NCBI GenBank assembly: GCA_034435675.1
Contig: DAOTWP010000042.1
Span: 1-22,233 of the forward strand
Origin: DAOTWP01 sp034435675
Lineage (GTDB): Bacteria > Chloroflexota > Anaerolineae > Aggregatilineales > Phototrophicaceae
DNA: 22,233 nt
Reading direction: 5' to 3'
A model generated the notes under the pieces. The model made no database searches. It was given only the letters and a program-made list of their open reading frames with translations, and was not told the DNA's origin. Shown here piece after piece: positions 1 through 7,241 of this stretch (position 1 is its first letter; every line of letters begins with the position of its first letter). Both the position numbers and the translations under genes were made by a program.

Positions 1-96
1 CAGACGACGGCGCAGCGTGAGGTCAGCGCGCGGCGGCATCTGGCGCGCCCAGCCGGGTTGGAGGTAGCGCGACCAGTACAGCGCCAAGCTGAGCAT
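1..96 (-). CDS. Possible 5' end of a leftward gene, cut by the window edge
   Basis: Reading leftward from an ATG at 96, the frame stays open to the window edge for 32 codons. It encodes a Leu/Trp/Arg-rich peptide beginning MLSLALYWSRYLQPGW. The frame is also open upstream of this ATG, so the start is not certain, and there is only a weak purine stretch before it. The following bases (about 120-150) carry a C-rich stretch of the kind common between genes. I do not recognise the product. It would be divergent from the gene at 252. It could equally be chance open frame in GC-rich DNA. Confidence 0.3.
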   Translation of the reverse strand, partial: MLSLALYWSRYLQPGWARQMPPRADLTLRRRL

Positions 97-251
97 GACA
101 CCCGCTGCCTTCGTCCAGCCCGCACCCCTAACCCCTTTCCCGACCGTGCCTTCTGCACCAGGAGCGTGGGACTGAGAACTGAGGGCGTGAGGGCTGTACC
201 TGAGTAGTCAACTCAACCTTGTTAGTGTAGTAGGTGGGAGAGGAGACGCTG

Positions 252-1304
252 ATGCGCCGTTTACTGCTGCTGCTCCTGATTCTGGTGGGACCCGGCGCTG
301 GTTCAGCCGCCGCGCAGTTACCAGCGCTTGCGGATGTCCGGCACTGGCTGTATCTCCTTGATGTGGAACTGTCCGGCGAGAATGACGATCTCGTCCAGCA
401 AATTGCCGCTTCAGCCTATGATCTGGTGGTGCTGGACTTCATCCCGTCGGATGTTAGCAGCACGGATTTTCCGATGGCGCGGTTGGTTGACCGGCTGCAC
501 GATGCGCCGCAGCCCAAGCTGGTCATCGCCTACATTGACATTGCACAGGCGGAGGATTTCCGCACCTACTGGCAGCCCGGCTGGGGCATTGGCGACCCCG
601 AATGGATCATCAGCGCCGACCCGGATGGCTGGGAAGGCGACTTCCCGGTTGCCTACTGGTATGACGAATGGCGCGACATCTGGCTGGGCGACGGCGGCTA
701 TTTGGAGTCCCTCATCGGGATGGGTTTTGACGGTGTGTATCTCGATTGGGTCGAAGCGTATTCTGACAGCGCGGTGGTGGACTTTGCCGAGTCCGATGGC
801 GTTGATCCGCTGGAGGAAATGATCTGGTGGGTGCAGGATATTGCCGAGTACTCCCGAACATTACAGCCCGGATTCATCGTGATTGCCCAGAATGCCGCCG
901 AACTGGCGGAATACGCAGACTATGTTGAGGTCATTGATGCGATTGCGCAGGAACAGGTCTGGTTTGACGGCGGCGCAGACAATGACCCGCCCGGCGATTG
1001 CCCCCTGCCGCGCACGGAAGCTGACCTTGACACGCCAGCGTATGTACAGTCGCTGTCGGGCGGCTGCCTGCGTTTATATGCGGATGATCCCGAAAGCACC
1101 CTGCACACCAGCAGCGCTGCCTATATCGCAGCGCTTCAGGTCGCGCAGCAGCAGGGAGTGATTATTTTCACAGTGGATTATGCGCTGGAACCGGCAAATG
1201 TGCGCTGGGTCTACTGCACGTCGCGCGGGCTGGGCTTCATTCCGTTTGTTGGCAGTCGTGCGCTGGACCGCTATGTAGAGCCGTATCTCAACCCGCAGTG
1301 TTAG
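252..1304 (+). CDS. Secreted glycoside hydrolase-like protein, GH114/TM1410 family
   Basis: A 350-residue predicted exported protein. It starts with two Arg, a Leu-rich hydrophobic core and an Ala-rich cleavage region ending near AAAQ (about residue 22), which is a classical Sec signal peptide. The mature part looks like the TM1410/GH114 TIM-barrel family: a strand reading LVVLDFIPSD, then YIDIAQAEDFRTYW, a segment GFDGVYLDWVEAYSD with acidic active-site-type residues, and a late VDYA strand. Characterised GH114 members are endo-alpha-1,4-polygalactosaminidases acting on extracellular galactosaminoglycan, but many relatives are untested, so the substrate is unknown. I chose ATG 252 over the in-frame GTG at 234 because GGAGAGGAG (237-245) lies six bases before it and the signal peptide then begins correctly. 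No partner gene is adjacent. Family assignment is fairly sure; the activity is inference. Confidence 0.82.
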   Translation: MRRLLLLLLILVGPGAGSAAAQLPALADVRHWLYLLDVELSGENDDLVQQIAASAYDLVVLDFIPSDVSSTDFPMARLVDRLHDAPQPKLVIAYIDIAQAEDFRTYWQPGWGIGDPEWIISADPDGWEGDFPVAYWYDEWRDIWLGDGGYLESLIGMGFDGVYLDWVEAYSDSAVVDFAESDGVDPLEEMIWWVQDIAEYSRTLQPGFIVIAQNAAELAEYADYVEVIDAIAQEQVWFDGGADNDPPGDCPLPRTEADLDTPAYVQSLSGGCLRLYADDPESTLHTSSAAYIAALQVAQQQGVIIFTVDYALEPANVRWVYCTSRGLGFIPFVGSRALDRYVEPYLNPQC

Positions 1305-1683
1305 GCGCTGGCAGCCGACTTCAGCGCCGTCTGGGTTCTACAGCGCCACCTCACCGTCGCCTGGCAGAGAGCGGCTGTGCGCCAGCCACCCGCCGCCCTA
1401 CGAGAGAACACTTTGATTTCAGGAAGCTCAGGCTGCGCTGCGGAAATGCGGTTGCTGCGACGTGACGCGGGCAGAATGGGCAGTTGGCGGCGGCAATAAT
1501 TTGACCACAGGTATGTCGTTACGTAAACACGGTGAAAAATTTACGTTGATTTAGAAAAATCTTCATGCACGGTAAAGGATTTCTTGGGTAGAATGATGTT
1601 TAGTGGGTGAAGTGGTCAGACCAGCTTATGCAGCACATTGCACATCACGCTATCGCATTGACACAGCCCTTACATTGTAACCA

Positions 1684-1771
1684 ACATCGCACAACGAGAT
1701 CAGACGTAGACCCAACATCGAAGCCAACGCTGTAAAACATCGACGCCACATCGTAACAAGCAACAACATCG
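1684..1771 (+). repeat. Five ACATCG hexamers, irregularly spaced
   Basis: ACATCG occurs at 1684, 1715, 1737, 1748 and 1766, most copies preceded by A or CA. Start-to-start distances are 31, 22, 11 and 18 bases, so the first three steps are close to multiples of a helical turn. Such spacing can mark protein-binding sites, but the unit is short and could be compositional. Confidence 0.4.
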
Positions 1772-1832
1772 CCGCAATCGTCGCACGCTGCTGCCGCATG
1801 GAAGCTTTATAACCAAGAATTCTCCCACCGGT

Positions 1833-1883
1833 GAAGGGGATGACAACGTTCGCGCGCTAACGTAAAAAGTTGTCATGCCCTTC
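1833..1883. repeat. Inverted repeat, 15-bp arms, beyond the hydantoinase stop
   Basis: Arms GAAGGGGATGACAAC (1833-1847) and GTTGTCATGCCCTTC (1869-1883) match at 14 of 15 positions. A nested ACGTT/AACGT stem lies in the loop. It sits 28 bases past the stop of the leftward hydantoinase gene, so it may end that transcript or be a REP-type palindrome. A T-run follows neither arm, so an intrinsic terminator is not clear. Confidence 0.5.
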
Positions 1884-1911
1884 ATTCATTTTCAGCCTAC
1901 AGAATCCTGTT

Positions 1912-3396
1912 CTAAATGTATAGTCTCCCCATTGGTACTGAAGTACCGAAACCGTTTACACCGCGCCAGATTTTACGATTTTCAACCAACTGCCGTCCCC
2001 GCAGATACACCGCCTGTGGGGCACCGCGCACGGTCAGTCCTTCGTAGCAGTTGTAATCGGTGCGCATGTGGTGCGTCGCCGCACTGATCGTGTGTTCCGC
2101 CTGTGGATCCCACAGCACCAGATCGGCATCTGCGCCGGGCAGCAGCGCCCCTTTGCGCGGGTACATGCCAAAAATCTGCGCCGGGTTGGTGCTGGTCAGC
2201 GCCACAAACTGCGCCGGGGACAGCCTGCCGCTGTTGACGCCCAGATGCCACGCCACCAGCAGGCGATCCTCAATGCCGGGCAGCCCGTTGGGCACTTTAG
2301 AGAAATCGTCAGCGCCCAGTTCTTTACCGGGGCGGCGGTAGCTGGCGTCCTGCGCTTCGTATGCCCCCCAATGGTGATTGTCGTGGGTCTGTGCCCATGC
2401 CTGCCAGGGTCCTACGCCCCCCGCGAACCAGAACGGGCAGTGATCCGTGCTGATCACGCTGAGTGTGCCGTCCAGCAGCGCGTCCCACAGCGCGTGGTGG
2501 TCATCTGCTGTGCGAATCGGCGGGGAACAGATGAACTTCCCACCCTCAAAATCGGGCTGGTCGAGATGCTGGTCGGCAGTCAGGTGCAAATACTGGATGC
2601 AGGTTTCGCCCAGCAGCGGCAGCCCGCGCCAGCGCAGGCGTGCCTGGGCGCGGCGCAGCGCGGCGACAGACCCGGCGTTGGTCATGTGCACGATATACAG
2701 CGGGCAGCCGGTCAGTTCGGCGAACGTGAGCACGCGCTCGGTTGCCTCTGCTTCGATCTGCCAGGGGCGCGAGTCGGCATGGAAGCGTGGGGCAGTGCCG
2801 CCTGCTTGCAGGATGCTCTGGCGGATTTCGTACTCGGCGTGCCCATTTTCGGCGTGCGCCAGCAGCAGCATGTTGTGTCTGGCGCAGACCTGCATAATCC
2901 TGAACAGCGCCTCGTCGTCAATCATGAAGCTGCCCTTGTACGCCATCAGCACCTTGATTGTGCGGATGCCGGCGTCCAGCATCGTCGGGATTTCATCGAG
3001 CACTTCCGGGCGCGGGTCGGTGATGGTCATGTGGAAGTTATAGTCAACGGTGGCGATCTGCGCCTTCTGCTGCCACAACCGCAGCCCGTCTGCCAGTGAG
3101 CCGCCCTTCGGCTGAATGGCGAAGTCAATCACAGTGGTCGTGCCGCCAAACGCCGCCGCCATGCCGCCGCTGGCGTAATCGTCGTTGCTTGCCGTCGCCG
3201 TCAGCGGCAGGTCGAGGTGCACGTGCGCGTCAATGCCGCCCGGCAGCAGCAGCAGCCCGCTGCAATCCACCACGGTGTGCCCCTCGGTGGGCAGGTCCAA
3301 ACCAAGCTGGGTGATCGTCTGCCCTTCGACCAGCAGGTCGCCCTGCACCGCGCCGCCCGCGTTGACAATGCTGCCGTTCCTGAACAGGAGTCCCAT
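1912..3396 (-). CDS. hydA: D-hydantoinase / dihydropyrimidinase-type cyclic amidohydrolase
   Basis: A 494-residue enzyme of the dihydropyrimidinase/hydantoinase branch of the amidohydrolase superfamily. These enzymes open dihydropyrimidine or hydantoin rings to N-carbamoyl products in pyrimidine or hydantoin catabolism, in the cytoplasm. Binuclear metal ligands are visible: HVH (residues 58 and 60), the Lys that is carbamylated in this family in VLMAYKGSF (about 154), His 181 in LLAHAENG, His 237 in YIVHMTN, and Asp 318 in ISTDHCPF. Length is slightly above the usual 460-480. The frame is open 80 codons further upstream, but MGLLF at 3396 matches the family N-terminus and has AAAGGACGG upstream; the extension is Arg-rich and lacks family character. 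It is divergent from the aldo/keto reductase at 3681. Substrate choice (dihydrouracil or 5-substituted hydantoin) cannot be read from sequence. Confidence 0.9.
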   Translation of the reverse strand: MGLLFRNGSIVNAGGAVQGDLLVEGQTITQLGLDLPTEGHTVVDCSGLLLLPGGIDAHVHLDLPLTATASNDDYASGGMAAAFGGTTTVIDFAIQPKGGSLADGLRLWQQKAQIATVDYNFHMTITDPRPEVLDEIPTMLDAGIRTIKVLMAYKGSFMIDDEALFRIMQVCARHNMLLLAHAENGHAEYEIRQSILQAGGTAPRFHADSRPWQIEAEATERVLTFAELTGCPLYIVHMTNAGSVAALRRAQARLRWRGLPLLGETCIQYLHLTADQHLDQPDFEGGKFICSPPIRTADDHHALWDALLDGTLSVISTDHCPFWFAGGVGPWQAWAQTHDNHHWGAYEAQDASYRRPGKELGADDFSKVPNGLPGIEDRLLVAWHLGVNSGRLSPAQFVALTSTNPAQIFGMYPRKGALLPGADADLVLWDPQAEHTISAATHHMRTDYNCYEGLTVRGAPQAVYLRGRQLVENRKIWRGVNGFGTSVPMGRLYI

Positions 3397-3583
3397 GTGC
3401 CTACCGTCCTTTGCGTCTGTGCTGCCGACAAATGATGGCAATTTTACCGCGAATCGGCGTGGGCGGGGGGAATCGCAAACCGGCAGCGAAAGTGTATCCG
3501 GCGGGCTGTCTGCTGCGAACAATCGCAGCGCTCCCCGTGCCGACTGTGTCTGACGGTTAAGTGCAGTGCGCATCACCCCGCCA

Positions 3584-3613
3584 TTGACACTGCATCCTCT
3601 CTGCTGGCATAAT
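3584..3613 (+). promoter_or_regulatory. Sigma70-like promoter for the aldo/keto reductase
   Basis: A perfect -35 TTGACA (3584-3589) and a -10 CATAAT (3608-3613) are separated by 18 bases. Start of transcription would fall near 3620, giving a leader of about 60 bases before ATG 3681. Confidence 0.6.
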
Positions 3614-3680
3614 GCAATTAAGTCAATTATGCGCATAAACGGTTAAAACCTGTTAGATCCTGTTTTTCAGGAGGTTCAGC

Positions 3681-4730
3681 ATGGACTATCGCAATCTGGG
3701 GCGCACCGGTGTGCAGGTCAGCGCGTTATGCCTGGGGTGCATGAACTTTGGCGGGCGCGCCAGCGCAGCGGATTCGACAGCGATCATCCGGGGGGCGCTG
3801 GAACGCGGCATCAACTTCATGGACACCGCCAACGTCTACGGGCACAACCCGCAGAACTTCGATGAAGGGCGTGGACGCAGCGAGGAAATTGTCGGCGCGG
3901 CACTGAAGGCAAGCGGCAGTCGTGAGCGTGTGGTGCTGGCAACCAAGGCATACTTCCCCATGAGCAGCGACCCCAACGCTAGCGGCAGCAGCCGACGGCA
4001 TCTGATCGAACAGTGCAACGAGTCGCTGCGCCGCCTGCAAACCGACTGGATCGACCTGTACCAACTGCATCACCCGCACAACGACATTCCGGTGGACGAA
4101 ACCCTGCGCGCGCTGGACGACCTGATTCGCGCGGGCAAGGTGCGTTACATCGGCACGAGCAGTTTTGCCGCATGGCAGATCATCGAGTCGCTGTGGGTGT
4201 CCAAGGAATACGGGCTGAACCGCTTCATCTGCGAGCAGCCCGCCTACAACCTGCTGGATCGCCGCGCCGAACGCGAGCTGATCCCGATGGCACGCAGCTA
4301 TGGCATTGCGATTATCCCCTGGTCGCCCACCGCAGGCGGTTTCCTGACCGGGCGCTACCGCCGGGGTGAAGCCGCGCCGCAAGGCTCGCGCTATGACGCC
4401 TTCTGGACGCGCCTGCTGCAGCGCCACCAGAGCGACGACGCCTATGCCGTGCTGGACGTGCTGACCGCGCTGGCACAGGAGAAGGACATCTCGCCGTACC
4501 AGGCGGCATTGGCATGGGTGCTGCGCCAGCCGGGTGTCACCAGCCCGATTATCGGACCGCGCACGCTGGAACAGCTTGAGGAGTCATTTGGCGCATTGGA
4601 CGTGCAGTTCACGCCGGAAGATTTTGCGCGGTTGGACGCAGCAGCACCGCCGGGTGAGGTCATCGTGCCGTACTATGGCTACGATGGCATGGCATGGGTC
4701 ACCTGGGGTCCACACACCCAGCGCTGGTGA
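3681..4730 (+). CDS. Aldo/keto reductase
   Basis: A 349-residue NAD(P)H-dependent oxidoreductase of the aldo/keto reductase superfamily, expected to reduce carbonyl compounds in the cytoplasm. The N-terminus YRNLGRTGVQVSALCLGCMNFG is the standard first strand and loop of the barrel (quoted in part). The catalytic tetrad is intact: Asp48 and Tyr53 in FMDTANVYG, Lys89 in VLATKAYF, and His130 in LYQLHH. The cofactor region includes IPWSPTAGGFLTGRY and a late IIGPRTLEQLEE segment. AGGAGG (3669-3674) lies seven bases before the ATG, fixing the start. Length is normal for the AKR group of about 320-350 residues. It stands alone behind a good promoter, divergent from the hydantoinase gene. The natural substrate is not predictable. 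Confidence 0.92.
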   Translation: MDYRNLGRTGVQVSALCLGCMNFGGRASAADSTAIIRGALERGINFMDTANVYGHNPQNFDEGRGRSEEIVGAALKASGSRERVVLATKAYFPMSSDPNASGSSRRHLIEQCNESLRRLQTDWIDLYQLHHPHNDIPVDETLRALDDLIRAGKVRYIGTSSFAAWQIIESLWVSKEYGLNRFICEQPAYNLLDRRAERELIPMARSYGIAIIPWSPTAGGFLTGRYRRGEAAPQGSRYDAFWTRLLQRHQSDDAYAVLDVLTALAQEKDISPYQAALAWVLRQPGVTSPIIGPRTLEQLEESFGALDVQFTPEDFARLDAAAPPGEVIVPYYGYDGMAWVTWGPHTQRW

Positions 4731-4908
4731 TACGCCGCTAGCGGATGCATCCGGTATCCCGCCAACGGGCGCGTCCTGGCTGAGTGCCCGCTGCTGGTCT
4801 AACAGCGCGTCCAGCCTGGCGGCGCTGTCCGGCGGGTAGGCACGCGGCACCCCCCTGTTTGGGCAACCTGTACAATAACGCCCGGCAGATTTCCGCCGTC
4901 CGGTGGAT

Positions 4909-4936
4909 TTGCCGGGGTGCATTTCCATGCTATAGT
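4909..4936 (+). promoter_or_regulatory. Possible promoter for the ABC ATPase gene
   Basis: TTGCCG (4909-4914), a 16-base spacer and TATAGT (4931-4936) form a reasonable sigma70-like pair. A perfect TTGACA is also present at 4945-4950 but has no -10 partner at the right distance. The leader would be about 105 bases. Confidence 0.42.
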
Positions 4937-4956
4937 CGGCATTGTTGACACAGGAT

Positions 4957-4980
4957 GCGGCGCTTGCTGCGGCGCTTGCT
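4957..4980 (+). repeat. 12-bp tandem duplication
   Basis: GCGGCGCTTGCT occurs twice head to tail (4957-4968 and 4969-4980) in the presumed leader of the ABC ATPase gene. It looks like a simple slippage duplication; no function is evident. Confidence 0.7.
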
Positions 4981-5048
4981 GTGGGCTTATCGAACACCGC
5001 AGCCTCGTTCATTCCCGGCTCATGTGCGTATGCTAGCGTGCAGGTTGC

Positions 5049-5819
5049 ATGAAAATACATAGTCCTGAAAGCACCATGATACCCAACGGCACGCACCTGC
5101 ATTCTGCACAAACCAAGCATCCGCTGGTCGAAATTCGCGGTCTGGTCAAATCCTTTGCCGAAGGCGGGCGCACCCGCCCCGTGCTGGAACAGGTTGATCT
5201 GGACATCTACACGGGTGAGTTTTTTGTCCTGCTGGGCAAAAGCGGCAGTGGTAAGAGCACGCTGCTCAACCTCATCAGTGCTGTGGATCGTGTGGATGCA
5301 GGCAGCATCTGCATTGCTGGCGCGGACATCACACGCATGAGCGAACGCGAACAGACGCTGTTCCGCCGCGAACGGGTCGGCATCGTATTTCAGGCGTTCA
5401 ACCTGATTCCGACGCTGACCGTGCTGGAAAATATTGCCCTGCCGCTGGAACTCAAAGGCAGGCAGCGCCGCGCGGGTGAGCAGGCGGCACGCGCACTGCT
5501 GGAACGGGTCGGGCTGGCGAATCGGGCGGACAGTTTTCCCGACCGGCTGAGCGGTGGCGAACAGCAGCGGGTAGCGATTGCGCGCGCGCTGGTGGCGCAA
5601 CCGGCGCTGGTGCTGGCGGATGAGCCGACCGGCAATCTGGATGAACACACTGGCGAACGTGTGCTGGCGCTGCTGCTGGAACTGACGCGCGACGCGGGCA
5701 AAACGCTGGTCATGGCGACACATAACCCGGACATTGTCCCACTGGCAGACCGCGTGTGCCGCATTCACGAGGGTAAGCTGTATATCACGGCGGAGAAAGC
5801 CGCGCAGCCGGTTGGTTAG
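5049..5819 (+). CDS. ABC transporter ATP-binding protein, LolD/MacB type
   Basis: A 256-residue ATPase that would power an ABC exporter or lipoprotein-releasing/MacB-like permease at the inner face of the membrane. Motifs in order: Walker A GKSGSGKST (63-71), Q-loop Gln115 in GIVFQAFNLIP, signature LSGGEQQ (167-173), Walker B LVLADE (187-192) followed by PTGNLD, and H-loop His225 in MATHN. The FQAFNLIPTLTVLENI segment and LADEPTGNLD are typical of the MacB/LolD/FtsE subgroup. The start is uncertain: ATG 5049 has only a weak GCAGG before it, and an in-frame ATG at 5076 is also possible since the first 25 residues are not conserved family sequence. No permease gene lies next to it in this window, so its membrane partner must be encoded elsewhere or beyond. 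Confidence 0.9.
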   Translation: MKIHSPESTMIPNGTHLHSAQTKHPLVEIRGLVKSFAEGGRTRPVLEQVDLDIYTGEFFVLLGKSGSGKSTLLNLISAVDRVDAGSICIAGADITRMSEREQTLFRRERVGIVFQAFNLIPTLTVLENIALPLELKGRQRRAGEQAARALLERVGLANRADSFPDRLSGGEQQRVAIARALVAQPALVLADEPTGNLDEHTGERVLALLLELTRDAGKTLVMATHNPDIVPLADRVCRIHEGKLYITAEKAAQPVG

Positions 5820-5844
5820 AAGCTGGCTGGTGACTCCCGCCTTT

Positions 5845-5868
5845 AGGGGCGACTCACGAATCGCTCCT
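5845..5868. repeat. REP-like hairpin after the ABC ATPase gene
   Basis: AGGGGCGA (5845-5852) pairs with TCGCTCCT (5861-5868) through eight positions with one G-U pair. The core TAGGGGCGA resembles the palindromes at 15096-15115 and 15163-15188, suggesting a dispersed intergenic repeat type. It may also end the ABC ATPase transcript 26 bases past the stop. Confidence 0.45.
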
Positions 5869-5935
5869 GCGCAGACAGCAGCGCCAGTTCTTTGGGCGGA
5901 ATTCCGGTTTTGCGCACCAGGCAGCACATCCGGCG

Positions 5936-5965
5936 GGGTTATTTGTGCGTATAGATCAATAACCC
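5936..5965. repeat. Perfect 8-bp hairpin in the intergenic region
   Basis: GGGTTATT (5936-5943) and AATAACCC (5958-5965) are exact inverse complements around a 14-base loop. No T-run follows on the plus strand. Function unknown; perhaps a transcript end or a protein site. Confidence 0.4.
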
Positions 5966-6087
5966 TGGCTTGTCAGAACAGCGCCGTCCTGCGCCACCAC
6001 ATGTGGCGGGGCAGCTAACCTGACATTCTACTATAAAAAATATGCCAAAAAACATGAATGACAATTCTCTTTTGGGATAAAGCGCGC

Positions 6088-6093
6088 TACAAT
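6088..6093 (+). promoter_or_regulatory. Likely -10 element for the gene at 6107
   Basis: TACAAT (6088-6093) follows a strongly AT-rich stretch (about 6023-6076) that could act as an UP-like region. The -35 candidate TTCTCT (6065-6070) at 17 bases is poor. If used, the transcript would begin only about 7 bases before ATG 6107, so the leader would be very short. Confidence 0.35.
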
Positions 6094-6106
6094 AGGGGCA
6101 AGAAGC

Positions 6107-6505
6107 ATGAATAACAGCGGCGTATCGGCAGTATGGGATAATGCAGAACAGACCATTATCCGCTACGATGTGCAGAAGAGTTGGAGTGTGGGCGACTTAC
6201 AGCAGGCATTAGCCGCAGGCTCACGGCTCGCTGAGACGGTACATCACCCTGTGGATGTGATCGTCAATATTGTCAAACCTTCGTTGCCGCGCCTTGATGG
6301 TTTTGCTTTTGGCGAAAGTGAGCGCAGGCTCGACGCGCAGACGGGTCTTGTAGTGATCGCCGCCAATAACCCCATCGTTAAAAATACTCTGCTCTTGTTT
6401 TTAAAAGCACATGCAAAGTTAAGTCAAGTGGTGTTTGTAACCGATACGCTCGCAGATGCGCGCAGTCTGGTGCAAACGCAGCGCGCCCGGCGCGAAACCG
6501 CGTGA
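6107..6505 (+). CDS. Small STAS/SpoIIAA-like protein of unknown function
   Basis: A 132-residue soluble protein. The pattern fits an alternating alpha/beta STAS-like (SpoIIAA-type) fold: strand TIIRYDV, helix SVGDLQQALAAGSRLAETV, strand VDVIVNI, strand TGLVVIAANN, helix KNTLLLFLKAH, strand VVFVTDT and a last helix ADARSLVQ. Similar small proteins are frequent in Chloroflexota, as far as I recall, with no known function. AGGGG (6094-6098) lies eight bases before the ATG. There are no transmembrane segments or signal peptide. It is followed closely by a possible micro-ORF and the HEAT-repeat gene, so the three may share a transcript that ends at the terminator at 7151. The fold is inferred from pattern only. 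Confidence 0.75.
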   Translation: MNNSGVSAVWDNAEQTIIRYDVQKSWSVGDLQQALAAGSRLAETVHHPVDVIVNIVKPSLPRLDGFAFGESERRLDAQTGLVVIAANNPIVKNTLLLFLKAHAKLSQVVFVTDTLADARSLVQTQRARRETA

Positions 6506-6527
6506 GGGGCATGCGCCACCACTAACG

Positions 6528-6623
6528 ATGGGCAGCACGACGTTCCTGTATACGCTGGAGACGCCTGCAATTGTAAACAACGTCGTGCCGGTGATTACAA
6601 AACTGAAGGCAGGCGAAAGTTGA
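6528..6623 (+). CDS. Possible 31-residue micro-ORF between two genes
   Basis: An ATG at 6528 opens a 31-codon frame beginning MGSTTFLYTLETPAIVNNVV and ending at TGA 6621-6623, six bases before the HEAT-protein ATG. It fills most of the 124-base space between the two genes and would be translationally coupled to the next one. Its nearest purine-rich site, GAGGGG (6504-6509), is too far upstream (18 bases) for good initiation. A 10-bp inverted repeat (6535-6544 with 6579-6588) lies inside it. It is too short for the family to be judged and may be chance. Confidence 0.3.
   Translation: MGSTTFLYTLETPAIVNNVVPVITKLKAGES
6535..6588. repeat. Perfect 10-bp inverted repeat upstream of the HEAT gene
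   Basis: GCACGACGTT (6535-6544) and AACGTCGTGC (6579-6588) are exact inverse complements, 34 bases apart. In RNA this could form a hairpin 41 bases before the HEAT-protein start codon; in DNA it could be a spaced protein site. Confidence 0.5.
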
Positions 6624-6629
6624 GGCGAC

Positions 6630-7079
6630 ATGATGTCTGACCCCGACCCGGAAATCGTCAAGCACCTGTTGATGGAACTGCGCGATGTCAACAAGGAAAA
6701 ACGGCGTACCGCAGTGATGAAACTGGGGATGGTGGGGGGTGATCGCGCCCTCCGCGCGTTGATGGTCGCGGTACAAAACGATACCGAAGACCTGATTGTG
6801 CGTGGGCGTGCCGCTCTGATGCTGGGTAAAATGGGCGATCCACGCGCCGTGGACTCGTTGATCCGTGCGTTGAATGCGCCCGGTCACCAGACGCCGCTGT
6901 ATGCGGCAGAGGCGCTGGGCAAACTGGGCGACCCGCGCGCTATTGAACCGCTGCGCCAACTGGCAACCGCCGGGCGTGACAAGGTGCGGCAGGCGGCGCT
7001 GACCGCGCTGGAGCAGCTAAAGGAACAGGAACGCCACACGGAGCGGGAGCAGGAGCAGGAACAGCCCTGTCCCGAATAG
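6630..7079 (+). CDS. HEAT-repeat protein
   Basis: A 149-residue helical repeat protein. Three HEAT (PBS-lyase-type) repeats are clear: one around residues 25-47 (KRRTAVMKLGMVGGDRALRAL), one at about 59-82 (GRAALMLGKMGDPRAVDSLI), and one at about 91-111 (AAEALGKLGDPRAIEPL), with a further helix pair to residue 131. The conserved LG-x-GDPRA turn is present in two repeats. The last 20 residues are Glu/Gln-rich and probably disordered. Such proteins are scaffolds for protein contacts or, in some lineages, bilin lyases; nothing here indicates a pigment role. Two ATGs lie in tandem (6630, 6633); GAGG at 6622-6625 serves either. It is the last gene before the terminator at 7151. Confidence 0.85.
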   Translation: MMSDPDPEIVKHLLMELRDVNKEKRRTAVMKLGMVGGDRALRALMVAVQNDTEDLIVRGRAALMLGKMGDPRAVDSLIRALNAPGHQTPLYAAEALGKLGDPRAIEPLRQLATAGRDKVRQAALTALEQLKEQERHTEREQEQEQPCPE

Positions 7080-7150
7080 CCCGCACATTCACGGCGGGCA
7101 CACAACCCTGGCAGTTGGGATGCCAGTTTATTTTCGATTAGCTATCATGA

Positions 7151-7182
7151 AGCGAGGACACCTTAATCGGGGTGTCCTCGCT
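7151..7182. terminator. Strong hairpin terminator between convergent genes
   Basis: AGCGAGGACACC (7151-7162) and GGTGTCCTCGCT (7171-7182) form a perfect 12-bp stem with an eight-base loop. A short T-containing tail (GCGTTTATT) follows on the plus strand. It lies between the HEAT gene (+) and the creatininase-family gene (-), so it can end transcripts from both sides. Confidence 0.8.
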
Positions 7183-7241
7183 GCGTTTATTCGGCTGCTG
7201 TCTGCGTTGGCTCCAATAGCTCAAGTGGGCATCCTGCCGCA

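Larger units (their letters stand above)
1305..1911. other. 607-bp gap without a convincing gene
   Basis: No open frame here has a ribosome site or recognisable protein. The right two thirds are visibly more AT-rich than the neighbours. Visible structure: a short inverted repeat ACGTAAA...TTTACGT near 1519-1545, a weak rightward promoter-like pair TTGACC (1501-1506) and TAAACA (1524-1529) with 17 bases between, a run of ACATCG hexamers (1684-1771), and a 15-bp-arm inverted repeat (1833-1883). It could hold a small RNA, but nothing identifies one. Confidence 0.5.
4731..5048. other. 318-bp gap with palindromes
   Basis: Directly after the reductase stop are two overlapping perfect palindromes, CCGCTAGCGG (4735-4744) and CGGATGCATCCG (4742-4753). 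A third hairpin, ACAGCGC (4802-4808) with GCGCTGT (4822-4828), follows. None has a T-run, so they are only possible transcript ends. The right half holds a promoter candidate and a short tandem repeat, listed separately. A leftward reading frame crosses the gap but has no start signal or recognisable product. Confidence 0.5.

Noticed and set aside
2068..3099. A 343-codon plus-strand frame opposite the hydantoinase
   Set aside because: The minus-strand frame has the full set of amidohydrolase metal ligands; this one has no motif.
4945..4950. Perfect TTGACA upstream of the ABC ATPase gene as a -35
   Set aside because: No -10-like hexamer lies 15-19 bases downstream; the TTGCCG/TATAGT pair just before it fits better.
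4584..5927. A 447-codon leftward open frame across the reductase end, the gap and the ABC ATPase gene
   Set aside because: It is opposite two well-supported genes. The stretch in the gap looks helix-like but has no ribosome site or family match.
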